Shown: positions 52,981 to 61,392, counted from the first letter of the stretch. The stretch is DNA of 64,000 nucleotides from Streptomyces sp. TP-A0356 (GCF_001417775.1 NZ_BBZJ01000023.1:186001-250000); one strand, 5' to 3'. The notes: generated by a model from the letters alone, not told the origin. Translations and numbers: made by a program.

Positions 52981-54297
52981 GTGAAGACTGAAGATCATGC
53001 GGTGGCCGCGAGTCACAGCGTAGACCCTGCCCGCTGGCAGGAGGCGTTCGAGGTCCTGATGTCCCGGATAGCGGGCCGGTTCGCGTGGGTTGAACCCCGG
53101 CGTCGGGTGCGGGACTTGGTGCTGGGGCTGCTATCGGACCTGCCGCGCAAAAACTGCTGGAGCATCGCCGAGTGGGCCGGGCAGGCAACCCCGGACGGCA
53201 TGCAGCACCTGCTCGGCCGGGCCAAGTGGGATGCCGACATGGTGCGCGATGACGTGCGGGAGTACGTGCTGGAACATCTGCACGACGAAGATGCGGTGCT
53301 GGTCGTCGACGAGACCGGGGACGTGAAGAAGGGCACGCACACCGTCGGTGTCCAGCGCCAGTACACCGGCACCGCCGGGAGGATCGAAAACGCCCAGGTC
53401 GCTGTCTACCTCGTCTACGCAGGCCGCCGCGGACACGCGGCGGTGGACCGTGAGCTGTACATTCCGCGCTCGTGGACGTGCGATGCGGACCGCTGCCGGG
53501 CCGCAGGGCTGGGCGAGGACACCGTCTTCGCGACCAAGCCGGAGCTGGCCGCCCGCATGATCGGCCGGTTCCTGGACTCCGGGCACCGCGTGGGCTGGGT
53601 CGCAGCAGACGAGGTCTACGGCGGCAACCCGAAGCTGCGGGCCGCGCTGGAAGAGCGCCAGGTCGGCTACGTGCTCGCCAGCGCCTGCTCGGCTGAAGTC
53701 ACCACCAGTGCCGGGAAGTTCCGTGCGGATGCCCTGGCCGCGAAGGTGCCCAGGCGGGCCTGGCAGAAGCTGTCGGCCGGGGCCGGCGCCAAAGGACACC
53801 GCTTCTACGACTGGGCCGTCATCGACCTGGCCGAACCCCGGGCCGGCAGCCACCAGTTGTTGATCCGCCGCAATCGCGCCACCGGCGAACTCGCCTACTA
53901 CCGCTGCTTCTCGCCCGCCCCGGTGCCCCTGGCCACGCTGGTGCGGGTCGCCGGATCGAGGTGGCGGGTGGAAGAGACCTTTCAGGCCGGCAAGGGCCTG
54001 GCCGGCCTGGACGAACACCAGGTCCGCCGCTTCACCTCGTGGTCTCGCTGGGTCACCCTGGCCATGCTCGCTCACGCCTTCCTCGCTGTCGTTCGCGCTG
54101 ATGAACATGCCCGTCACCCCGCCCCGGACGATCTGATCCCGCTCACCTGCAACGAAATCCAGCGGCTGTTCACGACACTCATCGTCCGGCCCGTGCACGA
54201 TGCGGCCCACCGGCTCCGCTGGTCCGCCTGGCGACGTCGCCATCAGGCCCGAGCCCAAGCCGGTCATAACCGCCGACAAGCCGCGAACCAGCCATGA
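52981..54297 (+). CDS. IS701-family transposase
   Basis: The 438-residue protein (GTG 52981) has the full DDE catalytic set: VLVVDETGDVKKG, GWVAADEVYGGNPKL and WRVEETFQAGKGLAGLDEHQ with the Glu followed by a conserved W-x-R-x-T region. It ends near the right terminal repeat. ORF upstream of the GTG has no similarity. The protein appears intact, so the element may be active. Confidence 0.92.
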   Translation: MKTEDHAVAASHSVDPARWQEAFEVLMSRIAGRFAWVEPRRRVRDLVLGLLSDLPRKNCWSIAEWAGQATPDGMQHLLGRAKWDADMVRDDVREYVLEHLHDEDAVLVVDETGDVKKGTHTVGVQRQYTGTAGRIENAQVAVYLVYAGRRGHAAVDRELYIPRSWTCDADRCRAAGLGEDTVFATKPELAARMIGRFLDSGHRVGWVAADEVYGGNPKLRAALEERQVGYVLASACSAEVTTSAGKFRADALAAKVPRRAWQKLSAGAGAKGHRFYDWAVIDLAEPRAGSHQLLIRRNRATGELAYYRCFSPAPVPLATLVRVAGSRWRVEETFQAGKGLAGLDEHQVRRFTSWSRWVTLAMLAHAFLAVVRADEHARHPAPDDLIPLTCNEIQRLFTTLIVRPVHDAAHRLRWSAWRRRHQARAQAGHNRRQAANQP

Positions 54298-54334
54298 AGA
54301 TCACGATCTACAGCTGGAGTATTAGTTCAGAGAA

Positions 54335-54697
54335 ACTGGATGAATCGCCCCGCCGTGCTGGCGATGGCCGACCGGGTCGCAGCCCCACACGACGCTCGCA
54401 CTCATGGGTGACGGCAGCCTGTGGACCGACGATGCCGGCTGGACCGCTGTGCTGAAGGATTTGATCCAGTCCTATCTCGGGCCTGATCGCCGTGCTGGTA
54501 GCCACGGCATCTACGCCGAGCCGAGCCGCCGTTACGAGGAGGACCTCGCCGACTCTGCCTTCAGCGATGTCAGCCAGCACCTCTTCCGCTTCCCTCGGGC
54601 CTGGACGCCGCAGCAGGTGATCGGCTATCTGCGCACCACCTCATTCGCCAGCGCCGACCTGTTCGCCGAGCGGCACGCCGCGTTCGAGGAGGCTGCT
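54335..54697 (+). pseudogene. Fragment of a SAM-dependent methyltransferase gene
   Basis: NRPAVLAMADRVAAP in one frame (54338-54384) is followed after a frameshift by TTLALMGDGSLWTDDAGWTA and then SHGIYAEPSRRYEEDLADSA, VIGYLRTTSFASADLFAERH in the next. These are the middle and C-terminal motifs of a Streptomyces methyltransferase family. The fragment starts after the IS701 element and is cut at 54697 by the next IS, so both ends of the original gene are gone. Confidence 0.7.
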
Positions 54698-55941
54698 CTT
54701 GCCGAATACCTCATCCGTGCTGGTCAAGCTGCATGCGCGTACTCGTGCAGGGTGCCGCCGAGCCTCGCGCGTCGTCGTATGTCGAGGCGTGCGATCCGCT
54801 CCGGATCGTCGATTGGTTCGGGCAACGGACGCAGAGGACGGGCATTCGCGAGGCCCTGGTGCGGCCTGTGCTCGTTGTAGAAAGTCTCGAACTCGCGCAG
54901 GGCGTGAAGGAGATGGCGCTGGTTCCAGATCAGTGTCCGGTCCAGCAGTTCTCGGCGGCAGGTTTGCACCCACCGCTCGGTGATCGGATTCATGCGGGGT
55001 ATCCGGATGCCGCTGAGGACGATCTCGATGCCAGCGTCCTGGAGGACCGCATCGAACAGCTTGGGGAACTTCCCGTCCCGGTCCCTGATCAGGTAGCGGG
55101 CTCGACAGCCGGTGTCCTCGAGGTCCATGACGAGATTCTTTGCGGCCTGGGTCACCCAGGAGGCGGTCGGGTGAGCAGTCGAGCCCAGGATCCGTATGCG
55201 CCGGTTCGTGTGCTCGATCACCGCGAGCACGTACAGCCGTGCTCCGGTCAGGGTGACCGTTTCGAAGAAGTCGCATGCCAGCAGTGCGTCGGCTTGGGAA
55301 CGCAGGAAGCCCGCCCAGGTGCTCGAGGCTCGCTCGGGCGCTGGGTCGATGCCCGCGTCCTTGAGAATCTCCCAGACGGTGGAAGCCGCCACCGTCACCC
55401 CGAGGACGAGCAGTTCGCCGTGCAGGCGCCGATAACCCCAGTTCGGGTTCTCCCTGGCCAGATGCAGTACCAGTGCTCGGATGGAATGCACGGTACGCGG
55501 TCGGCCGCCTCGCTTGGGCCGGGAGGCGGCGGCGTGACGTCGGGCGATCAGGTCGCGGTGCCAGCGCAGCACCGTGTCCGGCCGGACCAGCAACCGGATC
55601 CGGCGAAGCGCCTCTCGCGGCAGACCGTGGAGCAGTGCGGCGAGGAGCGCCCGGTCACCCGCGTCGAATTGCACCCGCTGCCCGCTCAGTTGCCTCTCGA
55701 GCACGGCGACCTGGTGGCGCAAGGCCAGGATCTCTACATCCTTCTCCCGGTCACCCATCGGCAGCAGTCGCAGCATCGCGAACGCGTTCGTCATGCCCAG
55801 GTATGTCAGTCGCAGCAACATGACCACCCATCATGTCGCGGTGATCGTGCTCACGTGGGCGCATGCAGACGTCCACCGCGTCACGACGCTCAGACACCCG
55901 CGGTAGCTGCTCCCACCTGCATGGATGAGGTATTCGGCAAG
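54698..55941 (-). mobile_element. Insertion sequence with an rve-type transposase
   Basis: CTTGCCGAATACCTCATCC (54698-54716) is repeated inverted exactly at 55923-55941, so the element is 1244 bp with 19-bp ends. The flanking bases do not form a duplication: methyltransferase remnant on the left and galT remnant on the right. This indicates deletion or recombination after insertion. Confidence 0.85.
54724..55827 (-). CDS. Integrase-core (rve) transposase
   Basis: The 367-residue protein has a helix-turn-helix region (EILALRHQVAVLERQLSGQR) and the DDE core: LACDFFETVTLTGARLYVLA with the first Asp, YLIRDRDGKFPKLFDAV with the second Asp, and NPITERWVQTCRRELLDRTL with Glu. It ends near the left end with EYAHAA. 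The domain order fits IS481/IS3-like elements of actinobacteria. It appears intact. The catalytic region is complete, so transposition is possible. Confidence 0.88.
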   Translation of the reverse strand: MVMLLRLTYLGMTNAFAMLRLLPMGDREKDVEILALRHQVAVLERQLSGQRVQFDAGDRALLAALLHGLPREALRRIRLLVRPDTVLRWHRDLIARRHAAASRPKRGGRPRTVHSIRALVLHLARENPNWGYRRLHGELLVLGVTVAASTVWEILKDAGIDPAPERASSTWAGFLRSQADALLACDFFETVTLTGARLYVLAVIEHTNRRIRILGSTAHPTASWVTQAAKNLVMDLEDTGCRARYLIRDRDGKFPKLFDAVLQDAGIEIVLSGIRIPRMNPITERWVQTCRRELLDRTLIWNQRHLLHALREFETFYNEHRPHQGLANARPLRPLPEPIDDPERIARLDIRRRARLGGTLHEYAHAA

Positions 55942-56408
55942 GGCAGGGTCCCAGGGCGCTGCCTGTTCTGCGAGGCGCTCGCTGCCGAGGAGCGCGCCGG
56001 TGAACGTGTGGTGCTGCGGTCGGAGCACGGGGCGGCCTTCGCCCCGTTCGCCGCCCGGTGGCCGTACGAGGTGCATCTCAACGCCCGCAGGCACATGCCC
56101 GACCTTCCCAGCTTGGCCTCCGCTGAGCGGGCGGAACTGGCCGGCGTATACCGCGACGTACTGCGGTGCTTCGAGGACGTCGCGGAAGAGGCGTTGCCTT
56201 ACACAGCGACATGGGTACAGGCACCGGCCCGGCGAGACCGGCATCCGAACCACCTGCACGCGCAGATCATCTCCGACCGTTTCCGGCCGGACCGGCCTAA
56301 ACGGCTGGCGGCCGGTGAGCTGGGAGCTGGCACCTTCGTCAGCGAGGCCGTGCCCGAAGACACCGCGCGCAGCTCGCGCAGCGCCTGCGGACCTTCCCGG
56401 CGGCGTGA
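55942..56408 (+). pseudogene. galT: galT fragment (galactose-1-phosphate uridylyltransferase)
   Basis: Immediately outside the IS the plus strand reads GRCLFCEALAAEERAGERVV then PFAARWPYEVHLNARRHMPD, YTATWVQAPARRDRHPNHLH and ELGAGTFVSEAVPEDTA, which is the C-terminal domain of GalT including HxHxQ-like HLHAQ with a metal-binding His. At about 56367 the frame shifts by one base; restoring it continues AQLAQRLRTFPAA to a stop at 56408. The N-terminal domain is absent, so the gene is broken. The HPH catalytic motif lies elsewhere or is lost. Confidence 0.75.
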
Positions 56409-56536
56409 CACCACAGTCGCTTCCCGGCAGTGACTCCCCGGTCTCCGGTTCCGTCGGGCAGCACAGCCGCGACGCCGACGGCCGGGTGGGCGGCACGGTC
56501 GTGTGGATCGCGATACCGAACAGCGTTCCAGGCAGC

Positions 56537-57301
56537 TCAGGGCTGCGGGTGTACCACCTGTACGCCCCGCTCCCGCATCGCCTCCACGACCGGGTTGTCC
56601 GGGGCAGCGTCCGTGACGACAAGGGCGATCTCGTCGACTGAGCAGATACGACCGAGCGCCACGCGACCGAGCTTCTCCGCCGTGGCCACCAAGATCACCC
56701 GTTGCGCCGCGTCGATAGCCGCCCGCTTCACCCGGACGTCGTCGAGGTTGTACGCGGTGGCTCCGTGGGCCGGGTCCACCCCGCAGCAGCCCAGGACAAA
56801 GGTGTCGAAGCACAGCTCCTTGAAGGTTTCGGCGGGTGTGTGGCCGTGGAAGGAGAGTTCTCCCGGCCGGATCTGGCCACCGGGCAGCAGCAGCTGGATG
56901 TCGGAGTACGTCGAGAGGGCGAAGGCGGCGTGCAGCGACAGCGGGGTGACCGTGAACTGCCGGTTCTCCATGGCCTTGGCCACGGCCACCAGGGTCGTAC
57001 CAGTGTCCAGGGCGACCGTCTCGCCGTCCGTCAGCAGCGACAGAACCGTGCGCGCGAGTCGCTCCTTCGTCTGCATCCCCGACATGGCGCGGATGGCGTA
57101 CGGCGGTTCCACCCCGCCCGGCAGGTTGCTCACCGCGCCCCCACGCACCCTGCGCAGGGCACCGCGCGATTCCAGGACTTCCAGGTCACGGCGGATCGTC
57201 ATCTCGGACGCCCCCGTCGCATGGGCGAGGTCTGCGACGGTGGCGCGGTTCTCCCGCATGAGCAGCTCGATCACGAAGTTGTGTCTCTCCAGCACGTTCA
57301 T
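56537..57301 (-). CDS. DeoR-family transcriptional regulator
   Basis: The 254-residue protein has the DeoR HTH (LERHNFVIELLMRENRATVA, ASEMTIRRDLEVLESRGALR) and the sugar-phosphate-binding sensor domain (VALDTGTTLVAVAKAMENRQ, LGCCGVDPAHGATAYNLDDV, KRAAIDAAQRVILVATAEKLG). Such proteins sense phosphorylated sugars. ATG 57301 has no strong site. It is divergent from the MFS gene with paired palindromes between, so it likely represses the transporter operon and itself. Its effector is unknown. Confidence 0.92.
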   Translation of the reverse strand: MNVLERHNFVIELLMRENRATVADLAHATGASEMTIRRDLEVLESRGALRRVRGGAVSNLPGGVEPPYAIRAMSGMQTKERLARTVLSLLTDGETVALDTGTTLVAVAKAMENRQFTVTPLSLHAAFALSTYSDIQLLLPGGQIRPGELSFHGHTPAETFKELCFDTFVLGCCGVDPAHGATAYNLDDVRVKRAAIDAAQRVILVATAEKLGRVALGRICSVDEIALVVTDAAPDNPVVEAMRERGVQVVHPQP

Positions 57302-57343
57302 GTCAGCGAGGGTATCGGCTGTGTGGACAAGCCCTGATCGATT

Positions 57344-57379
57344 GAACATAGGATCTGTTCGAAACCACATGATCTGTGG
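57344..57379. promoter_or_regulatory. Two adjacent palindromic operators for the DeoR-family protein
   Basis: GAACA-TAGGATC-TGTTC (57344-57360) and CCACA-TGATC-TGTGG (57365-57379) both have 5-bp arms and a GATC core. They sit between the DeoR-family start and the MFS gene and are the likely binding sites. Confidence 0.6.
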
Positions 57380-57459
57380 GAGTATTGAGCCGTGCCGCTC
57401 ATGTGATGTGGGCTTTCTGGTGTGTCAGATGTCCGCCTAACCATCCCTGGAGGAGTTCG

Positions 57460-58692
57460 ATGCCCACCGCACGCAGACCCGATCCGTCCGGGGTCACGCA
57501 ACGGCAGCTCACCGCGCTGGCGATCGTCGCGTCATGCGTGGCCTTCGTGGTGATCGGAGCCCTCCAGGCGCTGTACGGTCCGGCGATCCCCCAGTTGCGC
57601 AAGGACTTCGGTGTCAGCCCCGGCGTCGCCGGACTCAGCCTGAGCGGACACTTCGCCGCCGCAGTGGTCGGCGTGCTCGTCTATCACGTGCTCTGTGCGC
57701 GACTGGGCCACCGCGTCCTGCTCGGCGCCTCCTACCTCCTCATGGCGCTGGGAGCCGTGCTCTTCGCCGTCGCGCCCAACTGGCCCCTGGCCCTCGCCGG
57801 AACCTTTGTCATCGGCCTCGGCTTCGGCGGCGTCGACTACGGCCTCAACCAGCTGTTCGCCGGCGCTTTCGGCCGCCGCAGCACCGCCATGCTCAACGTG
57901 CTCAACGGCCACTTCGGCGTGGGTGCCATCGCGGGGCCCGCTCTGGTGGGATGGCTCGGCGCCGAGCAGTATCCGGCCATCTTCGTCGGCGTCGCGGTCG
58001 TCTGTGTGCTCATCCTGTTCACCCTCGGCGGCGTGGCCGCGCGGGATCCTGAGCTCGTCACCGAGACGGCGTCCGGCACAGGTGCGCGTGTCGCGCCGAT
58101 CATCGCCGCGTTCATCGGCATCTACGTGCTCCACGTGGCGATCGAGACCGGGGTCGGCGGATGGGAGCCCACCCACCTGGAGACCGTCGGCTACGGCGCT
58201 GCCGCCGCCGCCACGGCCACCTCGGCCTATTGGGCGGCCATGACCATCGGCCGCTTCGTCGTGGTCCCGCTCTGCCTGCGCTTCTCGGCACCCGCGATCC
58301 TGACAGTGTGCTGCATGGGCATGGCGGGATTCCTGCTGCTCGCGACCCTTCCCTCGGTGGCGCCCTACGCCTACTTCGGAGTGGGCCTTGCCATCGCGCC
58401 GATCTTCCCCACCTGCCTGCCCTGGCTGGACCGGGCGGTGCCGAGCGTCGCCGCGGCCGGCGCCTATGTGATGGCCGCATCGATGATCGGCGGCGTCGCC
58501 TTCCCGCCGCTGCTCGGCGTGGTCATCGACAGCCTGGCCATCAAGGCGCTCCCACTTGTCCTGCTGGCCCTGGCCAGCGTCTGCCTGCTGCTCAGCCTCT
58601 GGCTGCGCAAGAATGCCCCAGATCCCGACGGGCTGCCCACATCGAGCCCCGGCCCCGTTGGGGCCGCCAGCCCTTCGGAGGTGCAGGCGTGA
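57460..58692 (+). CDS. MFS transporter (sugar/drug type)
   Basis: The 410-residue protein has 12 predicted helices; RQLTALAIVASCVAFVVIGA is helix 1 and ARLGHRVLLGASYLLMALGA the loop2-3 motif. Other helices include MLNVLNGHFGVGAIAGPALV. GGAGGAG precedes ATG 57460. It is under probable DeoR control, which suggests a sugar or sugar-phosphate precursor as substrate. The stop overlaps the HAD gene start (GTGA), so the two are translated together. Confidence 0.88.
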   Translation: MPTARRPDPSGVTQRQLTALAIVASCVAFVVIGALQALYGPAIPQLRKDFGVSPGVAGLSLSGHFAAAVVGVLVYHVLCARLGHRVLLGASYLLMALGAVLFAVAPNWPLALAGTFVIGLGFGGVDYGLNQLFAGAFGRRSTAMLNVLNGHFGVGAIAGPALVGWLGAEQYPAIFVGVAVVCVLILFTLGGVAARDPELVTETASGTGARVAPIIAAFIGIYVLHVAIETGVGGWEPTHLETVGYGAAAAATATSAYWAAMTIGRFVVVPLCLRFSAPAILTVCCMGMAGFLLLATLPSVAPYAYFGVGLAIAPIFPTCLPWLDRAVPSVAAAGAYVMAASMIGGVAFPPLLGVVIDSLAIKALPLVLLALASVCLLLSLWLRKNAPDPDGLPTSSPGPVGAASPSEVQA

Positions 58693-59294
58693 AGGCCGTC
58701 CTCTTCGATATGTTCGGAGTCCTGGCACGTGTGCAGTCTCCGCAGTCGCAAGCTCTGATCGAACGAACAGCTGGTGTGAGCGGAGAATGGTTCTGGGACG
58801 CCTACTGGTCACTGCGCCCGCCGTACGACCGCGGTGATGTCCAGGGCCCCGCCTACTGGAAGGGCGTGGGTGAACGGCTCGGCATGTCGCTGACCGGCGG
58901 CCAGGTCGACGACCTGATCGCCGCGGACCTGGCCAGCTGGAGCGAGATCGACCAGGAGAGCGTGGACTTCCTGGCCGAGGTGGCCCGCCGGGGGCTGCGG
59001 CTCGGACTTCTCTCCAACATCCCCGAGGAGCTCGCCGCCCACTACGAGGCCACCCAGGACTGGCTCGGACACTTCAGCGTGGTCGGACTGTCCTGCCGGA
59101 TCGGCAGCGCCAAACCGGAACCGGCGGCCTACGAGTGGTGCAGCCGTGAACTTGGGCTGTCCGCCCAGGAGATCCTCTTCGTGGACGACCGCTCCGACAA
59201 CGTCCGGGCGGCCCGTGAGGTCGGCATGCACGGCCATGTGTTCACAGGCGTCGGCGCCCTCGCCGCGGCCCTGGAGGAGGGAGCGGGCGGGTGA
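58689..59294 (+). CDS. HAD-superfamily hydrolase (HAD-IA type)
   Basis: The 201-residue protein has HAD motif I AVLFDMFGVLARV (DxF rather than DxD), motif II near LGLLSNIPEELA, and motifs III/IV in GSAKPEPAAYEWC and ILFVDDRSDNVRAAREVGMH. A substitution of the second Asp of DxD is seen in HAD dehalogenases and in inactive forms. GTG 58689 overlaps the MFS stop by four bases. It probably dephosphorylates or processes the transported sugar. Confidence 0.88.
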   Translation: MKAVLFDMFGVLARVQSPQSQALIERTAGVSGEWFWDAYWSLRPPYDRGDVQGPAYWKGVGERLGMSLTGGQVDDLIAADLASWSEIDQESVDFLAEVARRGLRLGLLSNIPEELAAHYEATQDWLGHFSVVGLSCRIGSAKPEPAAYEWCSRELGLSAQEILFVDDRSDNVRAAREVGMHGHVFTGVGALAAALEEGAGG

Positions 59295-59788
59295 CGTCGA
59301 CCCCTCTCCTGCTGGCCCTGTGCGGGCCGGGAGACGACGGGGGCTGGCCCTGGTCGTCCCGGAGCGAGGCCGGACGCGCGGTGGTCGGAGCGGCGCTGTT
59401 CGAACTCGCCCGCGAGGGCCGACTGGAGCTGTCCGACGATCGCGTCGTGCCGTGTGGCGGGGGCCCGACGGGTGACGGGGTGCAGGACCAGCTGCTCGGC
59501 CGCGTCAGCAGGGCCGGTCGGGCACGGGCACCCTGGGTCTGGATGGAGTTGCTCGGCCCCGACGCGCTGCGGCACGTCGAGGAGGAGTGTGCCCACGCCG
59601 CCGCCCCCGGTGCGCTGCGCCGGCGGGTCGGCGAGGCGAGGGCGCAACCGGGGCCACCGGCATGGGGCAAGGGACCGGATTCCTTGTGCTGGGGCTGTAT
59701 GCGGTCGCCTTCGCGGTGCTGGGTGGACTGCGGTTCCTACGATACGAAGTCTCCTGACCCATTGGCCCGTCGAGAAGAAGAGACCTAA
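59291..59788 (+). CDS. GPP34/GOLPH3-like protein, C-terminus possibly frameshifted
   Basis: The GTG at 59291 overlaps the HAD stop (GTGA). Residues about 1-115 (LLLALCGPGDDGGWPWSSRS, GAALFELAREGRLELSDDRV, GDGVQDQLLGRVSRAGRARA) resemble the GPP34 fold of GOLPH3-type proteins. The rest reads Pro- and Cys-rich and unlike the family. In another frame, ATG 59662 begins GFLVLGLYAVAFAVLGGLRF, a membrane segment ending RYEVS at 59757. A frameshift near 59640 or a small separate gene would explain this. Confidence 0.5.
   Translation: MTSTPLLLALCGPGDDGGWPWSSRSEAGRAVVGAALFELAREGRLELSDDRVVPCGGGPTGDGVQDQLLGRVSRAGRARAPWVWMELLGPDALRHVEEECAHAAAPGALRRRVGEARAQPGPPAWGKGPDSLCWGCMRSPSRCWVDCGSYDTKSPDPLARREEET
59662..59757 (+). 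other. 31-codon membrane-segment frame inside the GPP34-like gene
   Basis: ATG 59662 gives MGQGTGFLVLGLYAVAFAVL then GGLRFLRYEVS and TGA at 59757. It looks like the C-terminal helix of an ABC-2 type permease (Arg-Tyr-Glu end). It overlaps the GPP34-like frame and lacks a ribosome binding site; it may be the remnant of a different gene. Confidence 0.3.
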
Positions 59789-59807
59789 ACGGAGGGACAG
59801 AACCAGC

Positions 59808-59996
59808 ATGAATAAGAGCAAGAAGAAGGCAATCCTGCGCTGGAGCCCAGTGGTGATCCTGCTGGTCCTGGCACTGGTGGCCCCGCTCTTCGGGAACAGC
59901 CCCGTTGCGGTCGTGATGCCACTACTACTCGCCATAGTTCTGGCGGGTGTCAATGTGATGCAGAAGAAGCAGAAGCAGTCCCGCACCAGGGCATAG
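59808..59996 (+). CDS. Small membrane protein of 62 residues
   Basis: ATG 59808 follows GGAGGGA ten bases upstream. The product has two hydrophobic segments (WSPVVILLVLALVAPLFG and VVMPLLLAIVLAGVNVM) and Lys-rich ends (KSKKKAIL and QKKQKQSRTRA). It follows the MFS-HAD-GPP34 operon by 19 bases and may be its last gene. No function is known. A hairpin lies 22 bases after the stop. Confidence 0.6.
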   Translation: MNKSKKKAILRWSPVVILLVLALVAPLFGNSPVAVVMPLLLAIVLAGVNVMQKKQKQSRTRA

Positions 59997-60018
59997 ACGG
60001 GCAGGCTCACAGGGCGGG

Positions 60019-60054
60019 AGTCAGTTGGGCGGACACATGAGCCGCCAGCTGACT
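60019..60054 (+). terminator. Imperfect terminator after the small membrane protein gene
   Basis: AGTCAG and CTGACT, then GGCGG and CCGCC inside, form a stem with two short internal mismatches and a nine-base loop. Confidence 0.5.
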
Positions 60055-60071
60055 TCTGTCCCGGAGCCCCG

Positions 60072-60818
60072 TCACGCCGCCCGGTGCCGGCGGTGCAGGG
60101 AGCTGATGACCTCGCCGGTGGCGACGTCGAACGCCGCGAACAGCGTGGTCGGCCCGTTGCGGACGTAGTCGTGGGTGCGCCGCTCGGGCATGCCCGGCAT
60201 CATCGGCAGCACCGGCTGGGAGCGGTCCAGGGCCTGGATCTGGGACTTCTCGTCCACCGACAGGACCACCGCGCCCTCGGGCGGGTTGAAGTACAGCCCG
60301 ATAACGTCGTAGACCTTGTCCACGAAGAACGGGTCCGTGGACAGCTTGAAGGTGTCTGTCAGGTGCGGCTTGAGCTGGAACTTCCGCCAGATCCGACCGA
60401 CGGTGGACTTGGACAGGCCGCTGTGCTCGGCCATCGATTTCCGCGACCAGTGCGTGGCATTCTTCGGGATCTCCTCCAAGGTGGCGACCACCACCGCCTC
60501 CACCTGGTCGACGCTGATGGTGGGTGGCCGGCCCGGCCGGGGCTCGTCGGCCAGGCCGTCCAGCCGCTCGGCGAGGAACCGCCGTCGCCACTTGCGGACT
60601 GTGTCCGCGGAAATCCGCAGGTTGCGGGCCACCTCGACGATCGGCGGGACATCAGGACCGGCACACGCCAGCACAATCCGCGCGCGTAACGCGAGCGCCT
60701 GGGCGGAGTTGGCCCGCCTCGTCAAGCGTTCCAGCACAGCACGCTCGTCATCGCCCAGCAGCAGCGGTTCCAACTTCGGACCACGACGCGGCACCGGCAC
60801 CCCGGCAGGAGAACTCAT
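60072..60818 (-). CDS. IS630-family transposase, C-terminus missing
   Basis: The 248-residue frame has the helix-turn-helix (RISADTVRKWRRRFLAERLD), a second HTH (GLSKSTVGRIWRKFQLKPHL) and the first DDE residues in VVLSVDEKSQIQALDRSQP. It stops soon after TTLFAAFDVATGEVISSLHR. Full-length members of about 350 residues carry further Asp and Glu residues (LDNYGTHK and ERWFG motifs) that are absent here. The element is inactive. Confidence 0.85.
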   Translation of the reverse strand: MSSPAGVPVPRRGPKLEPLLLGDDERAVLERLTRRANSAQALALRARIVLACAGPDVPPIVEVARNLRISADTVRKWRRRFLAERLDGLADEPRPGRPPTISVDQVEAVVVATLEEIPKNATHWSRKSMAEHSGLSKSTVGRIWRKFQLKPHLTDTFKLSTDPFFVDKVYDVIGLYFNPPEGAVVLSVDEKSQIQALDRSQPVLPMMPGMPERRTHDYVRNGPTTLFAAFDVATGEVISSLHRRHRAA

Positions 60819-60852
60819 ACGAGATCTAACGACGGACTACCGGCGCAGGACA

Positions 60853-61371
60853 CTAGTCGGACGGGCCGAGAATGGCGGGAAGGTCGTCCATCCAAGCGAG
60901 GACCGCTTCTTCGTAGCGGATCCCGAAGGCCAGGGTGGCGCGCTGGTAGGCGTCGATCCCCGCGGTCTCCAGACGCGCCTGGTACGTCTTGAGGCGTTGC
61001 CGGTGGACTGTGCGGTGGTGGTCGACGTGGCACAGCAGCCGGTCGCGGTCGAGGTGACCGCCGAAGGCGATCGTCAGCAGCAGGGGGTAGCGGATCTGTT
61101 CCGTGCCCGGGGGCGTGACGATCCACTGTGCGAACGCCTCGCGCCCGGCCTCGGTGAGGCGGTAAGGGACGCGGGCGCGCGGTCCGGCGTCCCCTGCCGT
61201 GACCAGCCCACGCTCGGCGAGGGCGGCGAGTTCGCGGTAGACCTGGCTACGGGTGACGGTCCAGAAGTCGCCGACGAGCTCCTCGGCGATGGCGACGAGT
61301 TCGTATCCGCTTGCCTCCCCGGTGTGGAGAAACCCGAGGAGTGTGGCGGCTGTGGCGTTGAGGCTGTCCAT
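60853..61371 (-). CDS. PadR-family transcriptional regulator
   Basis: The 172-residue protein has the PadR winged HTH (LNATAATLLGFLHTGEASGY, SQVYRELAALAERGLVTAGD, YRLTEAGREAFAQWIVTPP) and a C-terminal dimerisation helix (DRDRLLCHVDHHRTVHRQRL). ATG 61371 has GGGAGGG upstream; the longer frame is shadow sequence. It is divergent from the carotenoid-oxygenase gene with 144 bases between starts and two palindromes in the gap, so it probably represses it. Confidence 0.88.
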   Translation of the reverse strand: MDSLNATAATLLGFLHTGEASGYELVAIAEELVGDFWTVTRSQVYRELAALAERGLVTAGDAGPRARVPYRLTEAGREAFAQWIVTPPGTEQIRYPLLLTIAFGGHLDRDRLLCHVDHHRTVHRQRLKTYQARLETAGIDAYQRATLAFGIRYEEAVLAWMDDLPAILGPSD

Positions 61372-61392
61372 GAAGCGGCCCTCCCTTGACAC

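Larger units (their letters stand above)
52341..54321 (+). mobile_element. Complete IS701-family element with a MazF-like passenger
   Basis: The ends are 25-bp inverted repeats with three mismatches: TACTCCAGCCGTAGATCGCG at the left and the inverse of TACTCCAGCTGTAGATCGTG at the right, continuing into ATCTT. TTAG precedes the left end (52337-52340) and follows the right end (54322-54325), a 4-bp target duplication fitting the YTAR pattern of the family. The element carries a full-length transposase and, on the other strand, a MazF/PemK-like gene. It landed directly behind the terminator of the orphan RHS gene. Confidence 0.88.

Noticed and set aside
40853..56500. A second copy of the tRNA-Leu 3' end as attR of the island
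   Set aside because: I did not find a repeat of GGGGGTTCAAGTCCCCCCTC in the island by reading; it may lie further right or have been deleted.
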